A program made the position numbers and the translations under genes. 64,000 bases of DNA from Candidatus Mycoplasma liparidae (GTDB lineage Bacteria; Bacillota_I; Bacilli_A; Mycoplasmatales; Mycoplasmoidaceae), in the NCBI GenBank assembly GCA_009884515.1, contig RHHX01000002.1:186001-250000 (forward strand), written 5' to 3'. Position 1 is the stretch's first letter, and each line of letters opens with the position of its first letter. Below, piece by piece: positions 43,001 through 55,289 of this stretch. Under the pieces are notes generated by a model. The model worked only from the letters and a program-made list of their open reading frames with translations. It did no database searches and was not told the DNA's origin.

Positions 43001-43891
43001 TAAAATCATTCATTCAGGTTTATTTTTTGAATCAAGAAAATATTTAAGAACTTCAAGTCTTCTTAAAACTTTCTTAGCTTTAGGATCATCTAAAGATTTA
43101 TATGTTTTTAAAGTTCTTTTTAAAAGCTCATTTTCCTTTTTAAGATCTAATTCTTTTAAAAGAATTTGAATAGCTTCAGCACCAGTAGCAAATTTAACAC
43201 CAGTATATTTTTGAATTAAAGCAAAAACTTCAGTAATTGAAAATGGTAAATTTGAATATTTTAAATGGTCATAATAAGCTCTTGCTCGATCATAATCTCT
43301 TTCATTAAATACTTTTTTAGCTTTAATGATTTCCATAATAATTCTTAAGGTTTTTCTTAAATTACCACGAGATTTCTTAGATTTTTCAGCAGAAAGATCT
43401 AAGATTTCTTTTTTAGAAAAAATTCTGTTTTCAGGATCATTAGCATACATACCTTCATCAATAACGATGTAGTTAACAAAATATACAATTTTATCAACTT
43501 GTTTATATGAAATATCTAATAATAGTGAAACTTTAGATGGAGAAGGAAGTTCTTTAATCATTCAAATATGAGCAACTGGTGCATTAAGTTCAATATGACC
43601 CATTCTTTCTCTTCTAACAATTGACTCAGTAATTTCAACTGAACATTTTTCACATTTGATTCCTCTATGTTTTACTTTTTTATATTTGCCACAAGAACAT
43701 TCATAATCTTTTACTGGACCAAAAACTACTTCATTAAATAAACCATTTTTTTCTGGTTTTAATGTTTTATAGTTGATTGTTTCAGATTCTGTAATTTCAC
43801 CAGAAGATCAATTTCTAATTTGTTCAGGAGATGCAATATTAATTTGAATTTTGCTAATTTTACCATTAAAATTATTTTCTTTTTTTTCCAT
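40016..43891 (-). CDS. rpoC: RNA polymerase beta' subunit
   Basis: 1291 residues from ATG 43891 (AAAGGAG RBS), open throughout in code 4. Zinc finger ECSCGKYKKVKHRGIKCEKC near residue 70; the catalytic NADFDGDQMAVHVP near 530; PRMIEGKAIRLHPL just before it; and SQSGARGNISNFTQLVGMRG of the bridge-helix region near 810. Later DCSTNSGLVVRK and CQNKHGICQKCFG, with the second zinc site. Forms the catalytic centre with RpoB. 14 bp after rpoB; followed by nusA. Confidence 0.99.
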
Positions 43892-43905
43892 TATAAACTC
43901 CTTTA

Positions 43906-46900
43906 TTAATCGTTATAATTTTCATTATTTGAATCACCTAATTCGGTTGTTTCATTAGATTCACTAATGTTTTCGTTAATTTCAGATTGCTCTGAAATAT
44001 TTTCAAAAATTTGTCTATTAAAAACTTTTTCTTGTTCTAAGATATCTTCATGAGTTGATTTTCTATCATCATTTCATTGATTTTCAGGTTTTTTTATCGG
44101 TTCATAATCATAAATTGAGTTTCTCAAATTTTGATTTTTAATAAAATCATTAGTATCTTGCTTAACTCCATCAGAATCAATAACAGTTGTTCTTAGACAT
44201 AAACCTTGCATTTGTTTAATTAATAATTTAAACGATTCAGGAATATTTCCAGTTGGAATTGGTTGACCTTTAATAATTGCACTATAAGCTTTATTTCTAC
44301 CATTAACATCATCAGATTTAATTGTTAATATTTCTTTTAAATTATGAGCAGCACCATATGCTTCAAGTGCTCAAACTTCCATCTCACCAAATCTTTGACC
44401 ACCATTTTGGCTTTTACCACCTAATGGTTGTTGCGTAATTTTAGAATAAGGACCAACAGATCTAGCATGAATTTTATCATCAACCATGTGGTCAAGTTTT
44501 AACATATACATTAAACCAACAGAAATATCACCATCAAATGTTTCACCAGTTTTACCATCAGTTAATTTAAATTTACCTTTTGTTTTAAATGGATCAATAC
44601 CAGCTTCAATCATAGTATTTTCTAAATCTTCACGAGTAGCTCCACAAAATACTGGTGTCGCCATTTTATAACCAATATCATCATAACTAATACCAACTTT
44701 AGAAAGAATAATATTAATATCGATAGTTTTAGTTGCAGCTAAAGCTTCTTCTTCAGATTTAAAGCCTTTATCTTTAATAAATGCTTTTAATTCTGCAAGT
44801 AAATTTTCAGCAGTTGCAGGATGTAAATCAAATAGTTTACGATAATCTTCTGATTTAGTTTTTTTATCCATTGCTAAAGAAATTATTTTCTTTTTAGCAA
44901 TTTCTCTAGCACTAATTCCTAAGTGTAATTCAAAAATTTGACCAATGTTCATTCTTGAAGGTACACCAAGCGGATTTAACATAATATCAATTGGAGTTCC
45001 ATCTGGCATAAATGGCATATCTTCACTTGGAACAATAATAGAAACAATTCCTTTGTTACCATGACGCCCAGCCATTTTATCACCAATTTGGATTTTTCTT
45101 TTTTGAACAACATAAACTTTAATGATTTCAATAATGTCATCACCTAAATTATGAGAATTATCACTACTTCTAAATCTTTTAACACTAGCAACAACCCCAG
45201 CACCTGAATAAGGAACTTTTAAAGATGAATCTTTAATTGGTTTTGTTTTTTCACCAAAAATAGCTTCTAGTAATTTTTCTTCAGGACTTAAATCAATTTT
45301 TCCTCTTGGAGTTGTTTTACCAACTAAAATATCGTTTTCTCTAACTTCAGAACCGATCATAATAATGCCGTCATTATCTAAATATTTTTTAGCAGCTTCG
45401 GAAACATTAGGAATTTCTCTAGTTATTTCTTCATCTCCATTTTTAGTACCAGAACATTTAATAGTATATTCATCAATACTAATTGAAGTATACACATCAT
45501 CTTTAACTAAACGATCAGAAATAATAATCGCATCTTCATAGTTATAACCTCTTCAAGTAGTAAAGGCTACAATTACGTTTTGACCTAATGATAATTCTCC
45601 ACTTTTCATAGCAGGACCATCAGCAATAACGTCATTCTTTTTAACTTGTTCACCAACACGAACGATTGTTTTTTGATTATTACAAGTACTTTGATTAGTT
45701 TTTACATATTTAATCAATTTACTTTCATGTTCAACATTATCTTTATCTCTAACAATAATTTTAGTGCTATCACTATAAACAACTTCACCATCAACTTCAC
45801 TAATAATAGCCATTCCAGAATCATGAGCAATTATATATTCACTACCAGTACCAATAACTGGTGCATATGGATTTATTAATGGAATTGATTGACGTTGCAT
45901 ATTTGCACCCATTAAAGCTCTATTACCATCATCATTTTCTAAAAATGGAATAATAGATGAAGCAATTGATACTACTTGTTTAGGTAGTACATCAATAAAA
46001 TCAACTTCTTTTGGTGAAAAAATTTCAGAAGAACCACGATATCTAGCAACAACTGTACTTTGAATAATATTCTTATTATCATCAATTTTAACGCCTGATT
46101 CTGAAATAATATATTCATCATCTTGTAAAGCAGTTAATCAGTGAATTTTATCAGTAATTTGACCATTAACAACTTTATAATAAGGTGTAATTAAAAACCC
46201 TCTATCATCAACTTTTGTAAATGATGCTAAAGACATAACAAGACCAATGTTCATACCCTCAGGTGTTTCAATTGGACAAATTCTTCCATAATAAGAATAA
46301 TGTACATCTCTAACGTCTAAGTTAGGATCATCTCTTGATATTCCATTGGGACCCATTGCTGAAATTCTTCTTTTATTAGTTAATTCAGAAAGGGGATTTT
46401 GTTGATCAATAAATTGAATCAACGGGTGAGAGTTAAAAAATTCTTTAACAGCTACTTGAAAAGTTTTTGTATTAACTAATGTTTTAATAGAAGGAACTTT
46501 AATTACAACTTCAACATTTTCTTCTTGATTTTGATTAATGTTAGTTCCACCATCAAGAACAGCTAATTTTTCTTTAATGTATTTTTCAATTCGGATCATT
46601 CCAGCATTGATTTTATTTTTTAATAATTCATGAACAAGTTTAAGTCTTTTATTACCAATATGATCAATATCATCAAATTCACCAATACCAACATTCATAC
46701 AAATGTTATATGAAATAATAGCTAATAAATCAGCAATTTGTAATGTTGTATTTTCAACACTGTTAAGAGTACCAATAATTCTAATATCTTTATTACCAAT
46801 ATCATTTTTTTCATTATCTTCATAAATAGAAACAACTTCATATTGGTATTTTAATTTTTTAAAATATTTATCATCTTCTTTAATTAAAGGATTATTAGCT

Positions 46901-48288
46901 AAACTAATATTTTTAATAATATCTAATTTACCTTCTTTAGAAAGATTTTTAAAGCTAATTAATTGTTCATGGTTAATATATGTTCCACGAGGAAACTTAA
47001 TTTCACCATCAATTCCATAAATATCTTCAGCAATATATTTTCCAAAAATACGTTGAGAAACTCTCATTTTATTATTTATTTTATATCTACCAGCACTTGT
47101 TATGTTGTAATATCGCTCACTAAAAAAGTGTAATCATAATAGTGTTTGGTATGAAATATTTTGATCATCAAAATGTTTATTGTTATCAAATACTTTAGCA
47201 CTGATATTAGTTTTAGTAACAACAACTTTAGCAGATTTTTCAACAATAATTTTTTTAATAACTTCATCGTATTTACTTTTAATGCTTTCAAAGTCTTTAC
47301 TTTTTTCTTGATTACGAGCAATTAAATCATTTTTAATATTTTCTAAGTAATATAATTCAACAAATAATTTTTTAATTAATTTTTCAATTTTATAACCACG
47401 TTCAATATAAATATTAAAGTCTTCTTCTGTTGGTTCAGTTAATTTATTATTTTTAATATATGTTTTTAATTCAGTTCATTCTTCACTACTTTCATAGTTA
47501 TCAAATGTTTCATTAATAATATCGTTTTCTAAACAATCATCAATTAAAAAAGAATCTCCATAAATATTTCTGATTTCATTTGTAGAAACACCAAAAGCTT
47601 TTAATAAATGCGTAACAGTAAAAATAGGAGCACTATCGCCCATAGAATCTCTAAAAATTACTTGTAATTTTTGTTGTTTAGTTTTTGAACCTTTAATAGC
47701 ATCTTTCATCATCGCAATGATCATCAAAGAACCTCTATATGGTAAAACTTCACAAACTTTACCTTCAATGATTCTTTTTCTAGCATTTGATAATCTTATT
47801 TGAGCTTTTGATAAAGCATATGCACCTGGTGATCTTACAATTTGAGAAACAATTACTTTTTCAATACCATTAATAATAAAGGTTGCTTTTTTAGTCATTA
47901 ATGGAATATCACCAAAGAAAATTCCATTAGCTTTCTTTTTACCAGTTTTATCTAATTTAGTAACTTCTCCAGTTTCAGAATCATATAATTCTACATCTAC
48001 ATATAATGGAGCTGAATAAGTAATGCCATTATTTAGTGAATCTTCTTCTGAAAATCTCGGTTCTTGTAAAGAAATTCCATTGATTTTAAATTGGTATTTA
48101 CCATGAATAATTGGTGAAATATTTTTAATAACACCTTCTAATTCAGATGATAAAAACTTTTTATAAGAATCAATTTGTGATTGTAATAAATCAGGACCTA
48201 CAAAGTTACTATCAATCTTTGAATAATTTCTTCTAACAACTCTATTTGTAATTTCTTCAATTTTAAAACTATTTGTTTTATTGTTCAT
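43906..48288 (-). CDS. rpoB: RNA polymerase beta subunit
   Basis: 1460 residues from ATG 48288 (MNNKTNSFKIEEITNRVVRR), RBS AAGGAAAA. Conserved blocks: GVIKNISPI near the start, EKVIVSQIVRSPGAY, NPLSELTNKRRISAMGPNG (rifampicin pocket), GRICPIETPEGMNIGL, LGQNVIVAFT, GDKMAGRHGNKG and GGKSQNGGQRFGEMEVWALE. Longer than the usual bacterial 1150-1350 aa because of lineage inserts in the first 650 residues and an acidic C-terminal tail (FENISEQSEINENISESNET). In the rifampicin loop Asn replaces His526 (E. coli numbering). Confidence 0.99.
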
Positions 48289-48383
48289 GTTTTTCCTTAT
48301 TGTTTATGTTAAAAACATAATATCGATTTTTAGTTTTATTTATATACATTAAAAATATTTTAATATTTTGATAAACATTAAAA

Positions 48384-49400
48384 TTATTTTTTATCTATTG
48401 GTTTAGCTTCTCTGTCAATTGGTTTAAATTCCCTATTTCTATTGTAAGTACTATTGTTATTACCACGATAGTTACTATTGTAATTATTTCTTCAAGTTTT
48501 CTTAACTGATACTGGAGGAAGGATTATTTCACTGTCTTTCTTACCAACGAAATTCATAGGTTCACCAAGAACACTACAAATAGCATCATTTAATACACCT
48601 AAGAATAAAGCAATTGAACGAATTGAATTATTGTTTAGTGGAACAATATAATCAATTAAATCTGGATTAGCATTTGTATTAGCAAAAGCAATTATTGGAA
48701 TGTTCAATTTTCTTGCTTCTAAAACTGCATTTAAATCATGAACTGGATCTAGAATCAATAGCACTGAAGGAAGTCTTCTCATTGTTCTAATTCCACCATA
48801 AAATTTTTGTAATTTTTCAGTATCTTTATGGATTTTAATTTGTTCATTTTTTGTATAATTATCAATTGAATTATCTTGAATAGTTTGAAGATTATCATTC
48901 ATTTTGTTTATTGAATTTTTAATAGTTTTAAAGTTAGTTAAAGTACCACCTAATCACCTTTGATTAACAAAATAAGAATGTGATCTATTTGCTTCTTCTT
49001 TAATTAAATCATTGATTTTATTTCCCTTGGTACCAACAATTAAAACTTTCCCACCTTTTTGTGTAGTTTCAATTAAGAATTGATATGCTCTGTTTAAAAA
49101 GAATAAAGATTTTCTTAAATCGATAATATGGTTAGATGGTTTTTTATCAAAAATATAATCAGCCATTTTTGGATTTCATTTTCTAGGTTGAAGACCAATT
49201 GTTGCTCCAACTTCGATTAATTTGTTTAAACTAACAAGTTGTTGAACTTCATTAGGTTTGGGTTTTTTGTCTAAATTTGCACTGACATCGTTATCTTTAT
49301 TTAAAGATGGTGCCATATTTGCATTTGCTACATCAGTTTCAATATTGATTGTTTGAACTTCAGTAGATTCAGACGATTTTTTGTCATTAATTTTTTCCAC
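48384..49400 (-). CDS. rpsB: 30S ribosomal protein uS2, extended at both ends
   Basis: 338 residues if begun at GTG 49400, which is preceded by AAAGGTGAT at ideal distance and follows the TATAAT promoter (49439-49444) by a 30-base leader. ATGs at 49427 or 49418 would be almost leaderless and have no RBS. The uS2 core starts at LVSLNKLIEVGATIGLQPRK (about residue 57) and includes RKWNPKMADYIF, VNQRWLGGTLTNFKTI, IIAFANTNANPDLIDYIV and IRSIALFLGVL. An acidic/Asn-rich N-terminal region and a C-terminal tail (NNYNSNYRGNNNSTYNRNRE) are extra. It heads the rpoBC-nusA-infB string; rpoB begins 95 bp on. Next to rpoB it is not in its usual place beside tsf. Confidence 0.93.
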
Positions 49401-49438
49401 GTTGGAATCACCTTTCATGTGTTTCATAATACTTTGTA

Positions 49439-49444
49439 ATTATA
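49439..49444 (-). promoter_or_regulatory. -10 element of rpsB-rpoBC
   Basis: TATAAT on the minus strand, 39 bp upstream of the GTG start. No clear -35 box. It is the only good promoter seen upstream of the whole rpsB to rbfA string. Confidence 0.55.
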
Positions 49445-50106
49445 CAATCATTTATTTTTTTTAGAATAAATAGTTTTATAAAATTAAATTATTAAAACAA
49501 TACATAAATGATGAAACTATTCAGAATAGTCTATTTTAAATTGAACATTACATTGTAAAAATACTCTTTTATAAAAAATAAAATTAATTATATTACATAA
49601 AATAAATAAAAATTTTCTGTTTTTATAAGTACTATTACTTTTATAAAAACAGTACACTACAACCTTAAATCAAACTCTTGAACTTTGGATTCGTCATCTT
49701 GTTAAATCTAATATAAGTAATAAAAGAAAAAATAGTTTTGATTTATTACAAATTTCTTTAGACTTTTTGTTTTATATAGAACTAAAAATTGCAATGATCA
49801 ATATATGGTAATCCTGATTCTTAATTTTTGATTGAAAACAGATTATATTTAACAAAATAGTAATAAAAAATTAAATATAAAAGAAATATCTCATTTTTCT
49901 TTAACTCATTAAAATAAAATATTAATATTTAAAATCAGCTTTACGATAAAATAATTTGCAACTTAAGAACATTTTACAATTTAAAAATAAACAGAACTTG
50001 CTGCCTTTGTTTATAACTAAAAGAATATAAGTGGAAATTATTTCTAAATATTTTTTTATTTAAAAATCGCAGAATACTATTTCATATGATAATTTATATT
50101 AGTAGT
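49445..50106. other. AT-rich intergenic region, no gene found
   Basis: 662 bases between the divergent rpsB promoter and a truncated plus-strand ORF. Short open stretches occur in every frame but none has protein-like composition I can trust, and no tRNA or hairpin with a T-tail is visible. Confidence 0.6.
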
Positions 50107-50549
50107 ATTGAATACTAATTTTATTCCATTATCATCTACTTAATTTTACTGCTAAACAAAAAGTAAATATATATTTACTAGCTAAACCTGATTTTAATAT
50201 GGTTAATTTTGCTTTTAATTTAGAAGGAAATATTGATTTAAGCGAAATGAATGAATTAAATCAACAAATTTATGAACACACCTCTTTTGTAGAAGGAAAT
50301 ACCTATATAAATGACTTAATTTTATTGGATACTAGTTTTAGCCAAGAAGATTATGGTGATGTACCTTTAAACATTTTAAAAATGCTGGTTATTGAAATAA
50401 CCAAATTTAAAAATAAAGGTAGTATGAATATTTTAAGATGATGTGTGTTATTACCTTGATTATATGATAGAGAAACTGCTAAATATTTTACTGAAAAATT
50501 TGATAATTTAATTATCGAAAAATTAACTAAAATTTTAAATAAAAATTAA
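50107..50549 (+). pseudogene. 5'-truncated hypothetical gene
   Basis: The frame is open from just after a TAG at 50104 to TAA at 50547-50549 and already looks like coding sequence before the first ATG (50199): TAKQKVNIYLLAKPDFN, then MVNFAFNLEGNIDLSEMNEL. From ATG 50199 the protein would be 116 aa, but that codon has no RBS. The C-terminal part has WCVLLPWLYDRETAKYF. The simplest reading is a gene that lost its start. Family not recognised. It precedes the HIT gene by 85 bp. Confidence 0.5.
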
Positions 50550-50634
50550 AAATCTAAATTATCTTTTTTTCATAACTTCTAGAATACCTACTAAACATCA
50601 AAAGTACATATAATTTATTTTCGGAGGAATATAT

Positions 50635-51051
50635 ATGAATGATAATTGCGTTTTTTGCAAAATTGCAAACAAAAAAATGAGTGCTAAAATAATTAAGGAA
50701 AATGATTATGCCATTGCGTTTTTAGATCTAAATCCAACTAGTGAAGGGCATTGTTTAGTTATTTCAAAAAAACATCATTTAGATTTAGTTACTTGTTTTA
50801 AAAAAGAATTAAATGCGGTTATTGATTTAGTTCAAGAAACAGCAAGATTATTAGAAAGTACTAAATTACAACCTTGAGGTTTTAATTATCTTTCTAATCA
50901 AGGAAAAATAGCTGGTCAAGAAATTAATCACTTTCATTTTCATATTATTCCAAAATATGAAAAAAATAATGGTTTTTTAACAAGTAATAATATTAATAAA
51001 AACGATCTCGATGTTGATAGTATTTTTGATATTATAAAAAAAAGAATTTAA
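50635..51051 (+). CDS. HIT-family nucleotide hydrolase
   Basis: 138 residues, ATG 50635 with strong RBS CGGAGGAA. Zn-type start CVFCKIANKK, then the helix SEGHCLVISKKHHLDL and the catalytic triad NHFHFHIIPK (HxHxH). This is the Hint/HinT branch, which hydrolyses AMP-linked substrates; natural substrate unknown. First gene of a probable plus-strand operon HIT-cdd-phosphohexomutase-helicase. Confidence 0.93.
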
Positions 51052-51094
51052 TATCATACAATATTATTACTTTTTATTAAAAATAGGAAATATT

Positions 51095-51478
51095 ATGTTT
51101 AACGAACTTTTAAAATTATTAGAGCTTGCTTATGCTGATTATTCACATTATAAAGTAGCAGCTATTGCTCTTTGTGATGGCAAAAAATATTATGGTGTAA
51201 ATATTGAAAACGCAGCATATCCTTCTGGAATATGTGCTGAAAGAGTCGCTATTTTTTCTGCTATTACAAGTGGGAAAAGAAAAATAGATTCAATATCAAT
51301 TATTAGTCAAACAGAATTGTTTACTTCGCCATGTGGTGGATGTAGACAAGTGATGTGTGAATTTATGCAAGATGATTCTGAAATTACTATTTATAATTCA
51401 AAAGGTGAATTTAAAAAATACATGTTAAAAGAATTACTTCCATTTTCATTTAAAATAGATTCTTTAAAAGCTAAATAG
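51095..51478 (+). CDS. cdd: cytidine deaminase
   Basis: 127 residues, ATG 51095. Zinc-binding and catalytic CAERVAIFSAI (HAE in larger relatives, CAE in homotetrameric forms) near residue 49 and PCGGCRQVMCEF near 84, with the substrate-binding GVNIENAAYPSG. Converts cytidine/deoxycytidine to uridine/deoxyuridine in pyrimidine salvage, which wall-less parasites need because they lack de novo synthesis. 12 bp upstream of the phosphohexomutase gene. Confidence 0.97.
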   Translation: MFNELLKLLELAYADYSHYKVAAIALCDGKKYYGVNIENAAYPSGICAERVAIFSAITSGKRKIDSISIISQTELFTSPCGGCRQVMCEFMQDDSEITIYNSKGEFKKYMLKELLPFSFKIDSLKAK

Positions 51479-51490
51479 GTAGGATAAAAT

Positions 51491-53158
51491 ATGCAAGATA
51501 ATGTACAATATTGATTAGAAAATGAAAATGTTTCAAAAGAATTAAAAGATCAAATTTCAACAATGAGTGATGATGATAAATTGGTTTCTTTTAGTAATGA
51601 TTTAATTAAATTTGGAACTGCTGGATATCGAGCTCCTATGGGACCTGGTAATAAGTTTTTAAATGAATGAACTTATAAACAATTAGCAACTGCTTATGCT
51701 AAATTTTTAAAGGAAAAATTTCCTAATAAAGAAAAAATAAAAATTTTAATTGGTCATGATAACCGTGAAAATGGTGTATTTTTTACTGAAATTATTGCTA
51801 GTGTTTTAATATCCTTAAAATTTGAAGTTTATTTTTATGATAATAATGAACCTGTTGCAACTCCAATTATTTCTTATATTATTAGGAAAAATAATCTTGA
51901 TGGTGCAATTAATATTACAGCTAGTCATAACCCAAAAGAATATAACGGTTTTAAAGCTTATAACAATTTAGGTGGCCAATTATTGCCTAATGAATCTAAT
52001 AATATTTCAAATCTTTTAGAAAATTGAAAAACCAATTTAAATGAACCAATTATTAATTTAGTTAAAGAAGTTAAGTATATTGATAAATCTATTATTAAAG
52101 ATTATTTCAAAGACTTAATTTATAAAGTAACTTTTGATAAAAATATTAAAAATAATAACAAAATAAAGGTAATTTATACAGCTCATCATGGAACAGCTAG
52201 TTTTGTTGCTGAAGAATTATTAAACGGTCAACTTAATTATAATGTTATCAAAGTAAAAGAACAATGTTTTTTTGATCATCATTTTATTAATTCTCCATTA
52301 CCAAATCCAGAAGATGCAAAATCATTTGATTTATCATTAAAATACGCTGAAAAAAATAATGCTGATATTATTTTAGGTTTTGATCCTGATGCTGATCGAT
52401 TAGGAATTGTAGTTAAACATAAAAACAAATGAAATTACTTATCTGGTAATGAAGCAGGAACTATTTTAAGTTATTATCTTCTTAAAAATAAAGATTTAGA
52501 AAATAAGCTCCCAGTTATTATTTCAACTTATGTTTCAACTAATATTATTGATGACTTGAAAAAAATTATTGATGTTGAAATTATTAGAACTGGAACTGGT
52601 TTTAAATTTATTGGTGCAGCTATTGATTTGTTAGACAATGATAAAAAAATCTATTGTGTGGGTTTTGAAGAAGCGATTGGTTCTTGTCCTAGTGATTTAA
52701 ACAGAGAAAAAGATGGTTTTCAAACTGCTGCTTTAATTATGGAAATCTATAAAAAATGTCGAGAAAATAATATGACGTTGATTGACTATTTATATGATGA
52801 AATTTATTCTCAAATTGGTTTTATTGCTAATAGAACTATTTCAACTGTTATCAAAGGTAATGATTGATTAAAAAGAGCAGAAAACTTAAAAAAATTAGCT
52901 TTGGAATATAAAAATACAAAAATCCTAAAAAGAAGAATTATTGATATTTTATATAATGAAGCTGGAGAATGTATTGAATGACATTTAGAAAATAATTCTT
53001 GAATTAAATTCAGAACATCTGGAACTGAACCAAAATTTAAAATGTATTTTAATTTAAGAAATGAAACTTGTGATGATACAAGTGAAATTATTATTGAAAA
53101 ATTAAATACTGAAATAGATGAAATAAAAGATTTTATTATCAATGAACTTAAAATCTAA
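51491..53158 (+). CDS. phosphoglucomutase/phosphomannomutase (phosphohexomutase)
   Basis: 555 residues, ATG 51491, RBS AGGTAGGA. Active-site serine in NITASHNPKEYNGFKAY, metal loop FDPDADRLGI, sugar-specificity loop GFEEAIGS and phosphate-binding FRTSGTEPKFK, in the correct order. Interconverts hexose 1- and 6-phosphates. In mollicutes it is usually clustered with cdd and often with deoC; here the neighbours are cdd and a helicase. The 3' end overlaps the helicase start by 17 bp. The family also includes phosphopentomutase-like enzymes, so exact substrate is uncertain. Confidence 0.93.
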
Positions 53159-54524
53159 AATTAATCTAAGAGTTTATCAAGAAGAAGGTTTAAAATTAAT
53201 CAAAACTAAAAAAAACTTTGGTTTATTTTGACAACAAAGACTAGGTAAAACTATTGTTGCTATTAAAGCAGTTGAAGATTATCATAAAGTAATTTTTGCT
53301 GTACCTAACAATGTCGCTATTTATTGATATCAAGAAATAATGAGTAATCTTGAGCTTGATTTTGAATGTAAAATAATTGATTTTAATAAAAAAGATCGAG
53401 AAAAAATATATCAAGAATTTAATCAAAAAGCAAAAATGTGAATTATTATTTCTTATGATTTACTGGCAAAAGATTATTTAGAAAATCCAAATATTTTAAA
53501 TAAATTTGATTATCTAGTTTTAGATGAAGCTCATTTTTTAAGAAATAGAAAAACAATTAGAAGTAAAAACATTCTAAAAGTAAGAAGCAAATCTCAATAT
53601 GCTTTAGCTTTAAGTGGTACTCCTGCTGTTAATGGTTCATTAGATATTTTAAAAATATTTCAATTTTTATTTCCAAATGAAAATTATGGTTCTCGTTATT
53701 ATTATAAAAAGAAATTTTTCTACTCTGGTAGAAATTTAAAAAACCAAAAAATTTGATTTTTAAAAGAAGATAAAAAAACTGAATGAGAAGAATTTATTAA
53801 AGGTTTTTGTGATATTAAAAAAACTCATGATTATTTAAAATGATTACCTAAAACTATTGAAAAAACTATTTCATTAGAAATGACCGGTCAACAATTAAAA
53901 CATTATCAAAAAATGCTAATTGAATCAAGAAGAATGATTAAAAATAAAAATATTGAAAAGTACGAAAAAAATAAATTAGTTCAAATTAAAAGATTACAAC
54001 AAATTTGTCTTGATCCCAAACTTTTAGATTTAAACTCAAATTCAGTTAAAATTGATTGATTAAAAGAATATTTATTAAATACTCTTGAAGATCAAACTGA
54101 ATACATCATTGTTTTTACAAACTTTACAAGTTTATATAGCAAAAATGATTTAAGTATCAAAAATCATTCTTATGCTTTTTTAACAGGTAAACAAAATAGT
54201 ATTGAAAAGCAAGATGTTATTAAAAGATTTCAAAATAAAGAAATTAGAGTTTTATATGCAAATATGAAAGTAGCAAGTCTTGGTTTAACTATTGATGCAG
54301 CAACAACAACAATTTTCCTTGATAAATCATGAAGCCCAGTTGATAATGAACAAGCTAGCTTCAGAATGGTTGATACAATTGAAAGAGAGAATTTAGAACC
54401 TAAACTTTTAATTAATGTTGTTTGTATTAATTCAATTGATGATAGAATTAATCAAGTTTTAAGTAATAAAAAATCAAATACTTCTTTTGTTTATGAAATG
54501 GAAGAATATATTAAAAAAGAGTAA
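53142..54524 (+). CDS. SNF2-family DNA helicase/translocase
   Basis: 460 residues from ATG 53142. Walker A variant FWQQRLGKTIVAIKA near residue 27, DEAH box LVLDEAHFLRN near 127, motif III ALSGTPAVNGS, motif V NMKVASLGLTIDAATT and motif VI FLDKSWSPVDNEQASFRMVD. This compact SNF2 form without accessory domains is common in phages and mollicutes. Role probably in DNA repair or recombination (inference). Its last 140 codons recur in damaged form at 55467-55897 and 57325-57565. Confidence 0.85.
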
Positions 54525-54797
54525 TAAAGATAGCGTTTAATATCTTTAATTGAAAATAAAATTATCAAACTTTGTTTTTACTATCAATATTTGGATTTTC
54601 ATTGTTTTTATATGCATTGAATAATATCTTTTTCATGATTCATAATATTTTAAAAAAAAATAGAATATTTTTTGGTAAATTGTCATCTAATTTTATTCCT
54701 GATTCATAGATAATTATTTTTAATCAAGTTTATTTTATTTCTCTATTCAAATATATTTAGTCTCTATTAGTCAATGGTTATGCTAATTAGAGATGAA

Positions 54798-54816
54798 AAG
54801 CACCAAATTGGTGCTT
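54798..54816. terminator. GC-containing hairpin downstream of helicase
   Basis: AAGCACCAA and its complement around one base, followed by AAATATTTTT. It is the only structure seen in 54525-54861 and may terminate the operon; the T-tail is poor. No gene was found in the rest of that gap. Confidence 0.45.
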
Positions 54817-54861
54817 AAATATTTTTATTAAAATATGCATTAAATTATTTTTGTTTTTTAT

Positions 54862-55204
54862 TTAGTTTAGAGATTTAACACTTCTTGTTCTTGTATAAAA
54901 TCTCATTTGACCGCCATCACCATAACCTTGTGCATGTAATTGTTTTGCAACTGCATTCGCTGTTTTTACAAGGTCTGAAAATGATCGTGCGTTCCGAATA
55001 TCAAGTGCAACCTCTCCATTTTCTAAAATAATAGCTATCCTATTATTATGAGGACCTCGGTTATAATAAGTTCAAGTATATCACTTTGTTGGTTTGTTTG
55101 CTTCATTGTTTAGAACAATTGGAACAATTATTGCTGTAGCTAATACAACTACCCCCACCAACTCCTAAACCTACTCCTAATTTAATTTTGTTTGTTTTTG
55201 TCAT
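54862..55204 (-). pseudogene. small exported protein gene with one-base frameshift
   Basis: ATG 55204 has GAGTA upstream and starts MTKTNKIKLGVGLGVGG. A G5 run (plus-strand C5 at 55152-55156) breaks the frame; with G4 it continues as VVVLATAIIVPIVLNNEA, an N-terminal membrane/signal segment, and then GPHNNRIAIILENGEVALDI and AVAKQLHAQGYGDGG to TAA at 54862, 113 aa. Otherwise undamaged, so it might be phase-variable. The upstream bases duplicate the RBS/start region (tandem GACAAGAGTAGAAAAT-like copies at 55200-55230). Family unknown. Confidence 0.55.
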
Positions 55205-55289
55205 TTTCTACTCTTGTCATTTTCTACTCCTGAATATATTATATATAAATAAATAATTTAGGCGATTAAAGATAGAAGCAAACCATCTA

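Noticed and set aside
45646..45879. Asn/Thr/Ile-rich plus-strand open frame inside rpoB
   Set aside because: Antisense to conserved RpoB sequence; composition reflects the AT-rich complement.
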